56,443 bases of DNA from an uncultured Lachnospiraceae bacterium (GCA_900318375.1 ONKG01000009.1:1-56443), one strand, 5' to 3'. Positions 18,214 through 27,423 are shown, counted from the stretch's first letter. The notes: generated from the letters alone by a model not told the origin. Translations and numbers: made by a program.

Positions 18214-19143
18214 ATGTACTACTCTGAACAAATCCGTATGTCATTTCCTGCCATACTCACCATCATCATGGTATACCTGATCGGTTTATCGCCTGTCTAC
18301 ATCTCTTATAAACTGGGGAATAGAATCCTCCTTGTAATCTCCGCGGTATGCGGGCTGTTTTCAATCTGGGGCTTTCCTCCGGCAGTATCCATTTTGATTG
18401 TTTGTCTGCATATCCCTGCATCAGTTCGTATCCGCATAGATAAGAAGGTGTTCCCGATTTTCTGGGTGCTGCTTTTCATAATGTTTACGTTTCTTCCTGC
18501 CGCAGGTGCTTTCGGGTTTAATCTGCAGGGCTATCATTTACTGAGTTTCGAAGGACCAGCTGTCTTCACGCTTCTTTTCTATTTGACCATGATCATTGGA
18601 TTGATCACAGCTGTGATGCTAAAGGGACGCGCTCTTTATATGATGCAGATGATCGTCATGGTATTTAGTCTGGGATGCTATATGGTCCTGGCATGGATAT
18701 TGTTTGGCTTTGACTATATTGTAAAAAGTGGCCCTTACGTCACATTGATTTTACTGGTGTTGGGAACAGCTGCAATGCTCTATTTGACATACAGTGTATG
18801 TGCATGCCTGCAGACGTCAGAATCCTTCTCAAAGGAAGAGGTGATCGCCGGTTTGAAGTCAGCCGGAGAAACTATTAAAGACACAACCGGAAAAGTAAGA
18901 AAAACCGTATCCAAAGTGATAGAGGAAGGAGCTGTGGGAACTCACGAAAAGTGCGCCAACTGTGGGGCTGATATAAAAACGTCACAGGCCTTCTGTCCAC
19001 AATGTAGAAAGCAGCTCATCAGAGAATCGAAAATGATCAGACTGTATCGCTGTAGCAGCTGTGGGACATATGTAAAAAATAAAAACAATTTCTGCGGACT
19101 TTGCGGAGGCAAGGTGGTAGAAGTCGAGGAGGAAATGAAATAA
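18214..19143 (+). CDS. Multi-pass membrane protein with two C-terminal zinc ribbons
   Basis: The first 210 residues form about seven hydrophobic helices. A charged helix follows (about 215-245: KEEVIAGLKSAGETIKDTTG), then two zinc ribbons in the cytoplasm: CANCG...CPQC and CSSCG...CGLCG, each with four cysteines. ATG 18214 is chosen over upstream starts because AAAGGAG lies seven bases before it. The function is unknown. Zinc-ribbon membrane proteins of this kind are common in Lachnospiraceae envelope gene clusters. The next gene, 117 bp downstream, also starts with a zinc ribbon, so the two probably work together. Confidence 0.75.
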   Translation: MYYSEQIRMSFPAILTIIMVYLIGLSPVYISYKLGNRILLVISAVCGLFSIWGFPPAVSILIVCLHIPASVRIRIDKKVFPIFWVLLFIMFTFLPAAGAFGFNLQGYHLLSFEGPAVFTLLFYLTMIIGLITAVMLKGRALYMMQMIVMVFSLGCYMVLAWILFGFDYIVKSGPYVTLILLVLGTAAMLYLTYSVCACLQTSESFSKEEVIAGLKSAGETIKDTTGKVRKTVSKVIEEGAVGTHEKCANCGADIKTSQAFCPQCRKQLIRESKMIRLYRCSSCGTYVKNKNNFCGLCGGKVVEVEEEMK

Positions 19144-19259
19144 CCGGTTTTATCTCAGCGGGGGGAGCCCCTGCATCCGGTACGCATGACTCGCAGGCGA
19201 GTCTTGAATATGTCAAATCGTAGTTACAACCTTTATGAGTGTCAGCAGGAGGAATAGTT

Positions 19260-20930
19260 ATGCCCAGGATTTGTCCGGACTGCGGAAGCATAATTGATGA
19301 CGATATGCGCTTTTGCGTAAAATGTGGTAAACCCGTAGGTCGAACCGTGAACGAACTTGTCCAGTATCCGGCGGAAATTGTAGAGAGAGGCGGAGCTTCA
19401 AAAAATCACAGCAGGTCCTACAAGGATGATTTTTCTCCCGGACAGACAGAAAAGAGAGGAAGGAAATCTCCTGTCTGGATCATTATTCTGACGGTTCTGC
19501 TTTTTGCCGTAGGCGTTGCGGCATATTTTATCATGTTCTCCAATACTGTGAACCTCAATAAATACGTTGACATATCCTTTGAGGGAACAGACGGTGAGGG
19601 AACTGCACGAGCCGAGTTTAATACGAGCGCCTTTATAGCAGACTACGGGACAAAAATTCAGTATAGGACAGGTGTCGACTGGCTTGATCAGGCTGCAACA
19701 CTGCTCTCAACCCCTGCCGCACTTTTGAAGGATTCATGCATCAATGGAAGTCTTGACAAAACCAGCGGACTCTCCAATGGCGATGAGGTTGTTTACGCAT
19801 GGAATTGCGATGATATGACAGCAGACAAGTACTTTGATGTCAAGCTTAAATATTCGGATATAAAGGTGAAAGTAAAGGGATTGTCTGAGCGGGATTCGGA
19901 GGATTCTGTGAAGGAGACAGACACGCTGCCTGATCTGTCCGGCGAAGAGCCGGCTGATGCTGTTCCTCCTGACCAGTCAGGAAATGTTTCAATCGATAAG
20001 ACTGATGATACGCCTCCTGTGACGGCAAATGGTAATTCGGAATATGACACGCCGCCTGCGCAGACAGATGATTCGGTCAGTAACGGTTCTGCGAGTGACA
20101 CATCCGAAGGTAACGGAACCACCCGCTTAAAAGACTTGGACCCTTTTGCGAATATCGAGATTCAGTATGACGGAGTCTCTCCATATCTGAAAGTATCCGT
20201 CAATGATGGACACTCAGAGACGGCTGTTCAGCATCATGTAACATTTTCTGTGAAGGAGGAGACAGAGTACGTTGCCTGCGGACAGGTATTTACGCTCAGA
20301 GCAGAATTTGAGCCGGACCGCCTGGAAGACGAGGGCTTTCAGATCACGACCCTTGAGAAGCAATATACCGTTCCTGATCATCTGTCCAGGTACCTGTCCG
20401 GGGAAGAGGAAGCGGATCTGTCAAGGGTACGGAGCAATCTGTACGATTATCTGGAAGCGCATGCGTCAGCAACTGTAGGCCAGAGTGGTATCTGGATACA
20501 AAATGGTATGGATTTTGTCAACAATGCTAATGTTGGGAAAGAAGGCCTGTATAATCCGGAGATCACAAAGATTGATTCTGTCACAGAGATTAAGCGCTAC
20601 TGGATGAACAGAAAGACGCAGTACGACGAAGCTGATTCTATTCATAACCGCTATGCTGTCCTATATAAAATTGAGATATCCGCAAGAGGATATAAAGTCA
20701 GTAACGAGCCTGTCGATTTTAATGTGACTGCATTTTCCCTTGTCTCTGCAGAAAACATTTATGAGACAGAAGATGGAGTGAGCTGGAGAGGTGCAAATGG
20801 ACTTGGCGGTGAGGATATCGTATGCCATTCTCAGATGGATGGGAAGGATCAGCTTTTATCAAAATGGATGACGTCCTATAAGGATGAATATAATGTAACG
20901 GAGTTAGAACCGAAAAAGTCTGGAGATTGA
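19260..20930 (+). CDS. Zinc-ribbon protein with one membrane helix and two-part ectodomain
   Basis: The 556-residue product starts with a zinc ribbon (CPDCGS...CVKCGKP, residues 5-24), then a basic segment and one transmembrane helix (about 71-92). The outside part has a first beta-rich module (about 98-205, NLNKYVDISFEGTDGEGTA to LSNGDEVVYAW), an acidic Ser/Thr/Asp/Pro linker (about 210-290), and a second module (DPFANIEIQYDGVSPYLKVS onwards). Similar modules recur in zinc-ribbon proteins of Firmicutes. ATG 19260 follows AGGAGG. Role unknown; perhaps an envelope sensor or scaffold. Confidence 0.75.
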   Translation: MPRICPDCGSIIDDDMRFCVKCGKPVGRTVNELVQYPAEIVERGGASKNHSRSYKDDFSPGQTEKRGRKSPVWIIILTVLLFAVGVAAYFIMFSNTVNLNKYVDISFEGTDGEGTARAEFNTSAFIADYGTKIQYRTGVDWLDQAATLLSTPAALLKDSCINGSLDKTSGLSNGDEVVYAWNCDDMTADKYFDVKLKYSDIKVKVKGLSERDSEDSVKETDTLPDLSGEEPADAVPPDQSGNVSIDKTDDTPPVTANGNSEYDTPPAQTDDSVSNGSASDTSEGNGTTRLKDLDPFANIEIQYDGVSPYLKVSVNDGHSETAVQHHVTFSVKEETEYVACGQVFTLRAEFEPDRLEDEGFQITTLEKQYTVPDHLSRYLSGEEEADLSRVRSNLYDYLEAHASATVGQSGIWIQNGMDFVNNANVGKEGLYNPEITKIDSVTEIKRYWMNRKTQYDEADSIHNRYAVLYKIEISARGYKVSNEPVDFNVTAFSLVSAENIYETEDGVSWRGANGLGGEDIVCHSQMDGKDQLLSKWMTSYKDEYNVTELEPKKSGD

Positions 20931-21050
20931 AATAATACATTGTACGTATTAACAATCATTTGAGGGGAGGTTTGAACAATTATTTCTTGATATTAGTTGT
21001 GGAACTTATTTGGAATGAGTATTGCGCTAAATTGGAATAGGAGAAACGAC

Positions 21051-22619
21051 ATGAGAATAAGGACGAAATATTTATATCTATTGATTACAATAGTTGCTAT
21101 TGGTCTGGTACTGGTTGGATGCGGGACAAGTGAGAATTCAGGGAATAAGTTCGAAAAAGAAAGAACAACTACTCTTAATAGCAAAAATGATAATAATTAT
21201 TATGATGATGAAGGATATATAGATGAAGAAGACGGCCTGATACCAATCACTCTTTGGGAAGATGTTAAAGTTACCTATAAAGGCTGGGCTGGATTTGGAG
21301 AAATAGACAAAATCTCATTCTCAGAAGACTCTGAGTTCTATAACGTAGTCAATGAATATATTAGCTTTGTTCCTGAAGAGGAATATCACAATTTAAAAGA
21401 TGATGACAAAATACAGATAAAAGCTCAATATGACGAAGCATTACTAAAAAGAGAAGGTTATGTAGTAGAAGAACCGGTGGGAGAAATCTTTGTTTTCGGC
21501 GTTCCGCATATCATTGCTTCTTCCTTATATCATGATGGAATGGTTTGGGCATACGTTGGAACTGGAGGAATTGAACAGTGGATGGCAATTGATACTAATG
21601 GAAATGTAAACGTAAAATTAGATGCTAATTCCGTTCCTGATACTAAATTCAGCAAGGGGATTAGTATAGTTGACAATAAACGGGTGATTAATAAAAACGG
21701 AGAAACAATCTGGTCAGCAGAAGAACAAGGGAATGCTTACGCCACAGAACAGTGGGGTGCAGATCATATAAAGAATATTTCCGTAATCAATAATGGCCAC
21801 AACAATGTGACGATGGGCTATGCATTTGATTACATTGAAGAAGATTTTTGGGGATATCCCCAGGTTTCTTTTGAGGTAGAAACTTTTGACTACACAGGTA
21901 CGTATACAGGTGTTCTGGATGAAAAGGGGGACTGGTATCTTGAACCTACTGAACTAAAAGGTAGTTTCTGGGATGGAGAAGACGGAGTATATAGAGCATC
22001 AAGGTATTACGAAAATCCATATTCGCTTAACGGGAGAGAAGGTTTTTACAATTTACTTGAAAACCAATTTATTTGGGAAGTTGATATTTCGTCAGATGAA
22101 TATGAAGACACATTGGCAAAATGGAGACGTGACGCCTATATAGAAAAACATAATGGATTGTTTTTTGAATCTCTCGGCGGTGGGAGTAATTATCTATTTA
22201 TTGAAACGGGAATATGGGATCCTGGTTTTTATGACATGTCAGGAAAACAAATTATTGATTTAACCAGATATCCTAGTGTGAGCTATTCGCCGATTGCCAC
22301 TTTTTATGATGGCTATTGTATTATAGAAATTTATAACGAACAGAAATCCCCATACTATACTGTTTTAGATACGAGTGGTAAGGAAATGTTTGCTCCAAGG
22401 AAGAGGGATGATGAAGTCGCTGAAAAAGTTTCAGAAGGGCTGTTCTGGGAACACACTTCTGAAAAGGGAACTGTTTATTATAAGCCAACAGGTGAACAGG
22501 CATTTCAATTACCATTTAAAATAAAGAAAGGGACTGATTTTAGTGAAGGCCGTGCCCTGTTGGAAGCAGAAGACGGTGTAATATATGTGATCGATTTATC
22601 AGGAAAACTACTGTTTTAG
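21051..22619 (+). CDS. Secreted lipoprotein with WG-repeat-like segments
   Basis: The 522-residue product has a signal peptide (basic MRIRTKYLY, then LLITIVAIGLVL) ending in the lipobox LVGC, so Cys would be lipid-anchored on the outside of the membrane. An acidic Asn/Asp-rich stalk follows. The body is rich in Trp, Tyr and Gly, with segments like IDTNGNVNVKL, INKNGETIW, LDEKGDWYLE and VLDTSGKEMFA, the pattern of WG (KWG) beta-propeller-like repeats. ATG 21051 follows GGAGAAACGAC. The ligand is unknown. It is the third gene of the plus-strand envelope group. Confidence 0.7.
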   Translation: MRIRTKYLYLLITIVAIGLVLVGCGTSENSGNKFEKERTTTLNSKNDNNYYDDEGYIDEEDGLIPITLWEDVKVTYKGWAGFGEIDKISFSEDSEFYNVVNEYISFVPEEEYHNLKDDDKIQIKAQYDEALLKREGYVVEEPVGEIFVFGVPHIIASSLYHDGMVWAYVGTGGIEQWMAIDTNGNVNVKLDANSVPDTKFSKGISIVDNKRVINKNGETIWSAEEQGNAYATEQWGADHIKNISVINNGHNNVTMGYAFDYIEEDFWGYPQVSFEVETFDYTGTYTGVLDEKGDWYLEPTELKGSFWDGEDGVYRASRYYENPYSLNGREGFYNLLENQFIWEVDISSDEYEDTLAKWRRDAYIEKHNGLFFESLGGGSNYLFIETGIWDPGFYDMSGKQIIDLTRYPSVSYSPIATFYDGYCIIEIYNEQKSPYYTVLDTSGKEMFAPRKRDDEVAEKVSEGLFWEHTSEKGTVYYKPTGEQAFQLPFKIKKGTDFSEGRALLEAEDGVIYVIDLSGKLLF

Positions 22620-22660
22620 AATAAAAGCAAACATATAATTGCTTCAGCAAGGGTATTAAG

Positions 22661-22677
22661 ATGTTAAGGTCAAAAGA
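22661..22677. repeat. Lone half-site of the 180-bp palindromic element
   Basis: GATGTTAAGGTCAAAAG matches the outer arm of the palindromic element at 24216-24395 (GATGT, two variable bases, AGGTCAAAAGGT). No second arm is seen nearby. Confidence 0.4.
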
Positions 22678-22751
22678 TTACGTTTAAATCTCAGTATCTT
22701 GTTATTTAGTGAATAATACTCTCCTCTGCCGCCAGGAGTCAGGATAGTATC

Positions 22752-22806
22752 AGCCCACATGGGATCACAATAACAAATCATTTCAAAAGCGATAGTATCA
22801 TTAATA
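22752..22806. repeat. Dispersed ~53-bp repeat, copy B
   Basis: CCCACATGGGATCACA, TAACAAATCATT, CAAAA and GATAGTATCATT match copy A at 6968-7021. Copy B lies 57 bp upstream of the BspA-like lipoprotein gene, with no transposase beside it. Confidence 0.55.
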
Positions 22807-22861
22807 TAGAGCAAAGAGGTTGAAACAGCTAAATATTGTACCAATCGCGAGGAGGAATATA

Positions 22862-23548
22862 ATGCATATTGGAAAAGTAATAGCATTCGCAGTTATTTGT
22901 AGCATATTCTGTGCCTGTAAAAACAACACAATAGAAACAAGTAACACAACGACAAACTGTGTACACGATTCTTCGGAGGACGCAAATGTTTTTGCTACGA
23001 GCACAGGAGCTTTAAGTGTAGATGATGAAGCATATAAAATGACGCAAGATGGACTTGTGTACGAAATACTGGACGACCATGTTGTTATTAGCGGATATGT
23101 CGGAAGTTCGACACAAGTCAGTATTCCTGAAACAATAGAAGGAAAGGATGTAACGGAAATTGGTGAGGATGCCTTTGAAGAAACGGTAATTGAAACAATT
23201 GATTTGACGAATAAGATTACTATTATCGGAGATAATGCTTTTAATAGTTGTCCGCTTAAAGAAATCACATTACCAGACTCAGTTACATATTTAGGAGAAT
23301 TCGCTTTTTATTGTAGTGATGTACAAAAGGTTGTACTTCCTAAAGGGTTAGAGTCAATTCAAAGATATACGTTCTATGGGTGTGATCAATTAAGAGAAAT
23401 AAATATTCCTGATAGTGTTCTTGGAATTGATGAATATGCATTCATTGGGTGCATAAGTTTGAAAGAGATTGTACTTCCTGCTAATACCGGATATGCTCTT
23501 AGAGCTTTTAATCCCGAAAACGGAATACTCATTAAACATAAGGAATAG
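22862..23548 (+). CDS. Lipoprotein with BspA-type leucine-rich repeats (LRR_5)
   Basis: The 228-residue product has a short signal peptide with lipobox FCAC near residue 19. After a Thr/Asn-rich spacer, residues about 75-215 carry five to six BspA/TpLRR repeats: ITIIGDNAFNSCPLKEITLP, VTYLGEFAFYCSDVQKVVLP and IQRYTFYGCDQLREINIP fit the pattern I..ig..AF..c..L..i.lP. Such proteins sit on the cell surface and bind proteins or host matrix. ATG 22862 follows AGGAGG; an upstream frame start at 22820 is less likely. Confidence 0.8.
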   Translation: MHIGKVIAFAVICSIFCACKNNTIETSNTTTNCVHDSSEDANVFATSTGALSVDDEAYKMTQDGLVYEILDDHVVISGYVGSSTQVSIPETIEGKDVTEIGEDAFEETVIETIDLTNKITIIGDNAFNSCPLKEITLPDSVTYLGEFAFYCSDVQKVVLPKGLESIQRYTFYGCDQLREINIPDSVLGIDEYAFIGCISLKEIVLPANTGYALRAFNPENGILIKHKE

Positions 23549-23618
23549 TAATTGACGAGAGGGTAGAATTAGTACAACAAATCATTAATAGTTAAAAATT
23601 TAAAGGAGATTAACGGAC

Positions 23619-24134
23619 ATGTATAATACTATTATGGAATACGTCTTCTTTGGTTTGTTAAAAGACTTTTGGTATCCGATCTTTATGAACATTAGTGAAT
23701 CAACAGGTTCAATAAAATCCATTATTGCATGGGCTGTGCTACTCACTATAATTATAACCATAGCGTATCAGATATCTGTTAAACAATACGTTAAATTATT
23801 GAAAATCGTTTGCGTTATTTCAAGTTTTTTGGGGATTGGAACAATAATAGTTGCTGCCATGGGGTTAATGGGAGGATGGTTGTTCTACATGTCCATGAAA
23901 TTGATTTCTACGGCAGGCCCCATTGAGATAGACGAAAGTAAAAAAAGCAGTTGGAATTATTATGAACGACGAAGAAAACTAAACGAAGCTGAAGCCAGAG
24001 CATCATCTAATGCACGCTATATGAGTGAAGAAGAACGTAGGCAGATGGATTTTGAGCTGAGGGATTTAAAAGAATATACCCGGAATTATGATGGGACAGA
24101 CGATGTTGATGAGTTCCTCAAAAGATATTTTTAA
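23619..24134 (+). CDS. Small membrane protein of unknown function
   Basis: The 171-residue product has a hydrophobic N-terminal half with probable helices at about 4-22, 33-50 and 60-95, then a soluble, strongly charged C-terminal tail (YYERRRKLNEAEARA to DELRDLKEY-like sequence) that looks helical. AAAGGAG precedes ATG 23619. It is the last gene of the plus-strand envelope group. I do not recognise a family. Confidence 0.6.
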   Translation: MYNTIMEYVFFGLLKDFWYPIFMNISESTGSIKSIIAWAVLLTIIITIAYQISVKQYVKLLKIVCVISSFLGIGTIIVAAMGLMGGWLFYMSMKLISTAGPIEIDESKKSSWNYYERRRKLNEAEARASSNARYMSEEERRQMDFELRDLKEYTRNYDGTDDVDEFLKRYF

Positions 24135-24215
24135 AAGCCTTTCTTATAACGCATATTTGGAGTAAGTACATTTGTAAGCTGACATGGGAGGAAGGCAATA
24201 TGAATGAATTCCTAT

Positions 24216-24395
24216 GATGTTGAGGTCAAAAGGTGGTTAAGTGAACACCGTCTCGTCAAACTGCACAAACGCCTTGGGCACGCTCTCGCTCTACCCTCGC
24301 TGGCAGCGGTACTAAGGCCGCTCGCCAAGGCCCTTCGGCTGTTTGTGCAGCTTGACGAGACTCAGAGCCATTGGATACCTTTTGACCTTTACATC
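24216..24395. repeat. 180-bp palindromic repeat element
   Basis: The left arm reads GATGT, two bases, AGGTCAAAAGGT, 15 unmatched bases, GTCTCGTCAA, one base, CTGCACAAAC. The reverse complement of the right arm gives the same blocks in the same spacing, and an inner CGCCTTGG/CCAAGGC pair continues the stem. An open frame of 71 codons crosses it but is probably a by-product of the structure. I believe such elements are frequent in Lachnospiraceae intergenic regions, but I could not check that. Confidence 0.65.
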
Positions 24396-24419
24396 ATTCC
24401 TATTATACAAACACATTAG

Positions 24420-24689
24420 TCATGTGACATTAGTTGCTCTATTGATTGGCGAATACGGTGGAAGAAATGATACATCAGCTACTCATGGAACTAATGATAC
24501 ATGAGTAATCTTATGAAATGGACGTAACTCACAATAAATAAACCTGAATTATTCATAGGCTTAATTCTGATAAGCTCGGGATCCGAAATGAAGGTTAGTA
24601 AAGCCGAAGGGAGATTCCTAATTATATGTTTCACCAAGTCTAAATCGATGACAACCATTCACTGTTGTACCACTGTACCGAATAATCAA
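24420..24689. other. Gene-free stretch
   Basis: I see no gene or known element. The last bases before 24690 (ACCGAATAATCAATAAAAA) resemble those before the terminator at 32884, which marks where the duplicated YodL/DUF4316 segment begins. Confidence 0.4.
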
Positions 24690-24738
24690 TAAAAAGGGAC
24701 CTGTGTCACTTTGGTATTGACATAGGTCTCTTTTTATT
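24690..24738 (-). terminator. Terminator of the first YodL/DUF4316 gene
   Basis: GACCTGTGTC pairs with GACATAGGTC around a short loop. On the minus strand the stem is followed by CTTTTTATT, and on the plus strand by TTTTTATTTT, so it could act both ways. It overlaps the stop codon of the minus-strand gene at 24734. Confidence 0.7.
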
Positions 24739-25891
24739 TTGGTTTTCGCTTAATCTCTCGCTCCTGCACTGCCTGCGGCAGTTCCTGTTGATGTAGCATT
24801 TTCTCTCTTCTGGCTACTTCTACCTGCTTTTCATGCAAACGTTTTAATACAGACCTGCGTTTTTTCCCTTTTTTTCGTTTCCTTCGATTGTTGTGGAGAC
24901 CATCAACCATGTTGTAGTTGGCCTCTTCCCCGCTCTCGGCACTGCGGATGCATTCTCCGTTCTGATAGGACTTCTGCCAGTTTTCAAGCGGAGGAGAGGA
25001 ATTATCCAGTTGCAAGTTTGAAGGCTGAATGGATTCTTCAATCCTTTGGACCGATTTCGTTGAGAACGTGTCATAAGTCCGATCATTCCTGTCTGGCCCC
25101 TTTTCCGGCTGTGTCTTCTGTTCCTTTTCTTTCTGCAGAAACTGCCTGATCTGCCGGATCACATCGTCTGTAAATCCATCGTAACTGTCAGCCGCGGCCT
25201 GATTCGCATGTTCGTCCACAACAGCAAAGGCGGCATCATTCCCAAAGTCCTGGTGCTGGAGCAGAAAAAAAGGCCTGCCGTCAACAAGGAGCTTATCCTC
25301 TGCCAGCCACAGGCCCTTTCTGCCTTTCAGCAGGTAATCCGTGGTCTGGAGGGTTATGATCCTCGCATCCCCACCGGAACCTGCTGCACCCGGTGATCTC
25401 TGAGAATTGGGTTCTGACGATTGGGATGATGGCTGAATAAAACCTGGCAGGCGAATGAATCCCGCCTGCTCCAGATAATAATAATGGGTGACGCCTGCCT
25501 GGTTGATGGCAATGACGTCACCCGTACTGACAGAGTGCCTGGAGAAGCTTCTGGGCCGTTTTTCATTGAGCCGCCTCCGGATTAGATCCGGATCATCACC
25601 CGGAATCAGGGGAGATGTGTAAACGAGGTCATAATGGTCTACGGTTATGGAAAAGCCATGCTGCAGCATATAGGAATAGGCATGGAATCGGTACGGTCGG
25701 TACTGGCGGTCTGCTTTCATTTGATAGACGGAAAACTGATCTTGTACTGTATTTTCTCCCACGCCTAATATCTCCTGATATCCCCGCATCGATGCAATCG
25801 CATCATCCAATGGCCAGGGACTATCGGGCTTCTGTTGGACTCCCTGGTCTGGTATCTTCTTGTGGGCGGTAAGATGATTTTGCCACCACAT
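24734..25891 (-). CDS. YodL and DUF4316 domain protein, copy A (5' end altered)
   Basis: The 385-residue frame has a YodL-like part (FSVYQMKADRQYRPYRFHAY to DLVYTSPL, then RPRSFSRHSVSTGDVIAINQAGVTHYYYL) and a C-terminal DUF4316 part (ENWQKSYQNGECIRSAESG, YNMVDGLHNN, then basic KKRRSVLKRLHEKQVEV). Such proteins are carried by Clostridia ICEs near anti-restriction genes; their action is not known. It is a close copy of 32927-34054. The shared sequence starts at about IPDQGVQQKP; the residues before it (MWWQNHLTAHKK) come from the 24-bp repeat array fused at 25868, so the native 5' end is lost. The ATG at 25891 has no ribosome binding site, so an internal start is likely if it is expressed. Confidence 0.7.
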   Translation of the reverse strand: MWWQNHLTAHKKIPDQGVQQKPDSPWPLDDAIASMRGYQEILGVGENTVQDQFSVYQMKADRQYRPYRFHAYSYMLQHGFSITVDHYDLVYTSPLIPGDDPDLIRRRLNEKRPRSFSRHSVSTGDVIAINQAGVTHYYYLEQAGFIRLPGFIQPSSQSSEPNSQRSPGAAGSGGDARIITLQTTDYLLKGRKGLWLAEDKLLVDGRPFFLLQHQDFGNDAAFAVVDEHANQAAADSYDGFTDDVIRQIRQFLQKEKEQKTQPEKGPDRNDRTYDTFSTKSVQRIEESIQPSNLQLDNSSPPLENWQKSYQNGECIRSAESGEEANYNMVDGLHNNRRKRKKGKKRRSVLKRLHEKQVEVARREKMLHQQELPQAVQEREIKRKPK

Positions 25892-26031
25892 GGTAAGGAG
25901 TTTTTTACACGCCGCGGTAAGCAGTTTTTTACATTCACGGTAAGGACTTTTTTACATCACCTGGTAAGCAGTTTTTTACATGACCCGGTAAGCACTTTTT
26001 GACATCATTCGGTAAGCAGTTTTTTACATTT
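25868..26031. repeat. Seven-copy 24-bp direct-repeat array (iteron-like or IS21-type end)
   Basis: GGTAAG starts at 25868, 25892, 25916, 25939, 25963, 25987 and 26011, a period of 24 bp with one step of 23. The consensus is GGTAAGCAGTTTTTTACAT plus about five variable bases; the first copy is the most divergent. The array separates two truncated genes: the YodL copy A (5' end lost) and the CpXC gene (3' end apparently lost). No initiator or istA/istB gene is in the window. Confidence 0.85.
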
Positions 26032-26077
26032 AAGCCTCATTTCCTGCCATGTGGTGAGTAATGAAAGGAGGCGCCAG

Positions 26078-26593
26078 TCAGTCCTCAATGTAATGCTTAC
26101 CATCGTCATCAGTATAGAAATACAATTCAATTTGATCGAAATTTGATTCCTCTCCTGAGTCCTTCTGGAAAATGGCAAGTATAAGCACTTTATAGATCTC
26201 AATAATGCGATCATCCAGACCAGCATCAAATATAAACAGCTTTTCGCGGAACTGATTATACGACATTACAATTCGGATCAGATAATCCTGATTCACGAAG
26301 CTTTCAGGTCCAAAGGCATCCTTATCGGTTAACATCTTATACATATCTTCGGCATCTACCTCGTTGCTTGCTAAATAGATTAGTATCCTGTCTTCCATCT
26401 GATGATACAGAAATCCATAGCTTAGATATGTCTGCTTCCCACATTCCGGGCAGGTATACTGAAAAGCAGAACGATTCCGAACCGCCTGCTTCATTTCCGG
26501 ATCGAGGGTCGTGTTTATGCTCTGCCAGATACTGACCTCATGTTTCGTACCACATGCAGGACAAGTGACTTCAATATTTGTTTTTCTGGACAT
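26078..26593 (-). CDS. CpXC-domain zinc protein, probably 3'-truncated
   Basis: The product has the CpXC domain: CPACGTKHEVSIWQSINTTLDPEM, then TCPECGKQTYLSYGFLYHQMEDRILIYL. The two CPxC pairs would bind a metal. The function of CpXC proteins is unknown. The 171-residue frame stops after YFYTDDDGKHYIED, where I would expect the last strand and helix, and 47 bp further lies the 24-bp repeat array, so the end was probably cut off by that insertion. ATG 26593 has GGGAGG seven bases upstream. Confidence 0.7.
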   Translation of the reverse strand: MSRKTNIEVTCPACGTKHEVSIWQSINTTLDPEMKQAVRNRSAFQYTCPECGKQTYLSYGFLYHQMEDRILIYLASNEVDAEDMYKMLTDKDAFGPESFVNQDYLIRIVMSYNQFREKLFIFDAGLDDRIIEIYKVLILAIFQKDSGEESNFDQIELYFYTDDDGKHYIED

Positions 26594-26798
26594 TGTGAAC
26601 CTCCCTCGTAAGAATTTCTAATATAGTCTGCCTCTTAGATGATTATCATGAAAGCACCTTGGAGCCACATCAACTATTAGATATCCTTTAATCTTGACAT
26701 GTTTGACTTATCCATGGCTATGCAACCTCATATAATAGTGATTACTCCATGGACTTCTTGATTCCAAATCTAATACGCTGTCAATGGAGAATCATCAA

Positions 26799-27236
26799 TC
26801 AGTCATAATACCCAAAGCCACTGAATCTCATATTATCCGTACCGCATTTAGGGCACTGATTCTTTCCTGATCTTGGGTTTAGAATAAATACTAGTTCTCC
26901 TCCGCATTTCTTACACCGCGGTTTTCCATTAAGGAAATGCACTTTGTAATCTCTGATTGTCCCATAGGGAGAGACTTTAATCAGCTCGAGTATGTATGGA
27001 AAATTTTCAACCTGCCATTCCTGACATGCTGGGCATAAATAGTTTGCTACAATTTTCAATTTACATCCAGACTTCAACAGATTTTTGATTTCATCAGATG
27101 CCTCTTTTTTTTCCATCCAAAATTTTTTTTCTATAGTTCGTTGCCGTGCGAACAAATACATACCCGGGCCCTCACGAAGTTCAACACTGTATCTGCATGC
27201 CTTGTTCCTGCATGTCATATGATAGAAGCTTCCCAT
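26799..27236 (-). CDS. Small protein with zinc-ribbon cysteines, unknown function
   Basis: The 145-residue product starts MTCRNKACRYSVELREGPGM and has CPAC (about residue 69), CKKCGG (about 108) and CPKCG (about 128), giving two probable metal sites. No membrane segment or known catalytic motif is seen. ATG 27236 has GGAGGT at good spacing. It lies upstream of, and divergent from, the mobilisation genes. It may pair with the CpXC gene, which also has zinc-binding motifs and the same orientation. Confidence 0.65.
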   Translation of the reverse strand: MGSFYHMTCRNKACRYSVELREGPGMYLFARQRTIEKKFWMEKKEASDEIKNLLKSGCKLKIVANYLCPACQEWQVENFPYILELIKVSPYGTIRDYKVHFLNGKPRCKKCGGELVFILNPRSGKNQCPKCGTDNMRFSGFGYYD

Positions 27237-27423
27237 TTGTATTACCTCCGTATAAGGCTAACGCGTCCCTTGCCTGGCAAATCATAAGGAAGCCTGATGA
27301 AATGGTCATGATAACAAAAACCATCTCAAACAGACTTAAAAAATCTGATACATTGGGATTCCTATAAAGCAAAATTATTCTAACCTTATTCTATCTCACA
27401 AGCCCTGCAACCACTGTTCAAGG

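Noticed and set aside
24216-24395. Integron attC-like site
   Set aside because: The GTTRRRY and RYYYAAC core sites are missing and no integrase is present.
24204-24419. A 71-codon protein gene
   Set aside because: It runs along both arms of the 180-bp palindrome, so the open frame is explained by the repeat structure and no family is recognised.
25868-26031. CRISPR-like array
   Set aside because: The variable part between repeats is only about 5 bp and no cas gene is near; the array is better described as iteron-like direct repeats.
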